DNA from: Fortiea contorta PCC 7126
GTDB taxonomy: Bacteria > Cyanobacteriota > Cyanobacteriia > Cyanobacteriales > Nostocaceae
DNA: 64,000 bases
Reading direction: 5' to 3'
NCBI RefSeq assembly: GCF_000332295.1
Contig: NZ_KB235930.1
Coordinates: 4,243,895-4,307,894 of the forward strand
Position numbers and translations under genes: made by a program. This document shows positions 63,999 through 64,000 of this stretch, piece by piece. Numbering within the stretch: position 1 is the stretch's first letter; each line of letters opens with the position of its first letter. The notes below the pieces were generated by a model. That model made no database searches and had not been told where the DNA came from. It saw only the letters and a list, made by a program, of their open reading frames with translations.

Positions 63999-64000
63999 TA

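Overview
The window looks like DNA from a filamentous, Nostoc-type cyanobacterium. The palindrome GCGATCGC (HIP1-like) recurs throughout. There is a PEP-CTERM exported protein, a secreted TPR-CHAT protein, a Uma2 endonuclease, cyanobacterial-style PolA and U32 genes, and a Tn7-like transposon whose ends and TnsB resemble those of cyanobacterial type V-K elements. Two parts are visible. Bases 1 to about 46,870 have plasmid character: DnaB, DNA polymerase III delta and delta-prime, SSB, ParA/ParB, an actin-like segregation protein, a solo ParA-like ATPase and several ribbon-helix-helix or HTH regulators. Bases 46,872 to 64,000 have chromosomal character: a U32 peptidase, polA, a solute-binding lipoprotein, a methyltransferase, a trypsin-like protease and toxin-antitoxin remnants. 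The switch falls exactly at an IS copy with no target duplication, so it is either an integration or rearrangement point or an assembly join.

Layout. 1-2,982: two IS4-family copies breaking one small gene. 2,983-6,073: a decayed region with a tyrosine recombinase, a histidine-kinase remnant and a protease remnant. 6,074-10,524: a Tn7-like element with tnsB, a tnsC whose Walker A and B motifs are both eroded, an Arc-like regulator and an exactly duplicated left end; no tniQ, cas12k or CRISPR is visible. 10,525-16,265: plasmid replication and control genes (RHH, a repeat-rich protein, dnaB, a winged-helix protein, XRE, ParA-like). 17,537-21,866: a roughly 990-residue protein with a DFDGD motif like that of two-barrel RNA polymerases, split by an IS701-family element and cut at its C-terminus by an IS4 copy. 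23,041-31,566: a four-gene operon (ChlI/MoxR-type ATPase, ChlD-like vWA protein, CHAT protease, double-NTPase TPR protein) resembling vWA-MoxR conflict systems, broken by two IS4 copies. 34,202-45,600: segregation genes (ParM-like, ParA, ParB), two SSB-type proteins, a DpdA-like tRNA-guanine-transglycosylase relative and the polymerase III clamp-loader pair. 46,872-64,000: the chromosomal-type segment.

Seven copies of one 1,271-bp IS4-family element dominate. Two have perfect 9-bp target duplications (AAAATCCGG and GATTATTAC). Four complete copies have unrelated flanks on their two sides, so the segments between them have been rearranged or joined in assembly. Three copies carry small indels in short homopolymers. 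Two copies of a 1,360-bp IS701-family element have 4-bp duplications (TTAG, ATAG), one of them nested inside an IS4 copy, and a 181-bp MITE shares their ends. Several of the most interesting systems are therefore inactivated in this sequence, and intact versions should be sought in relatives.
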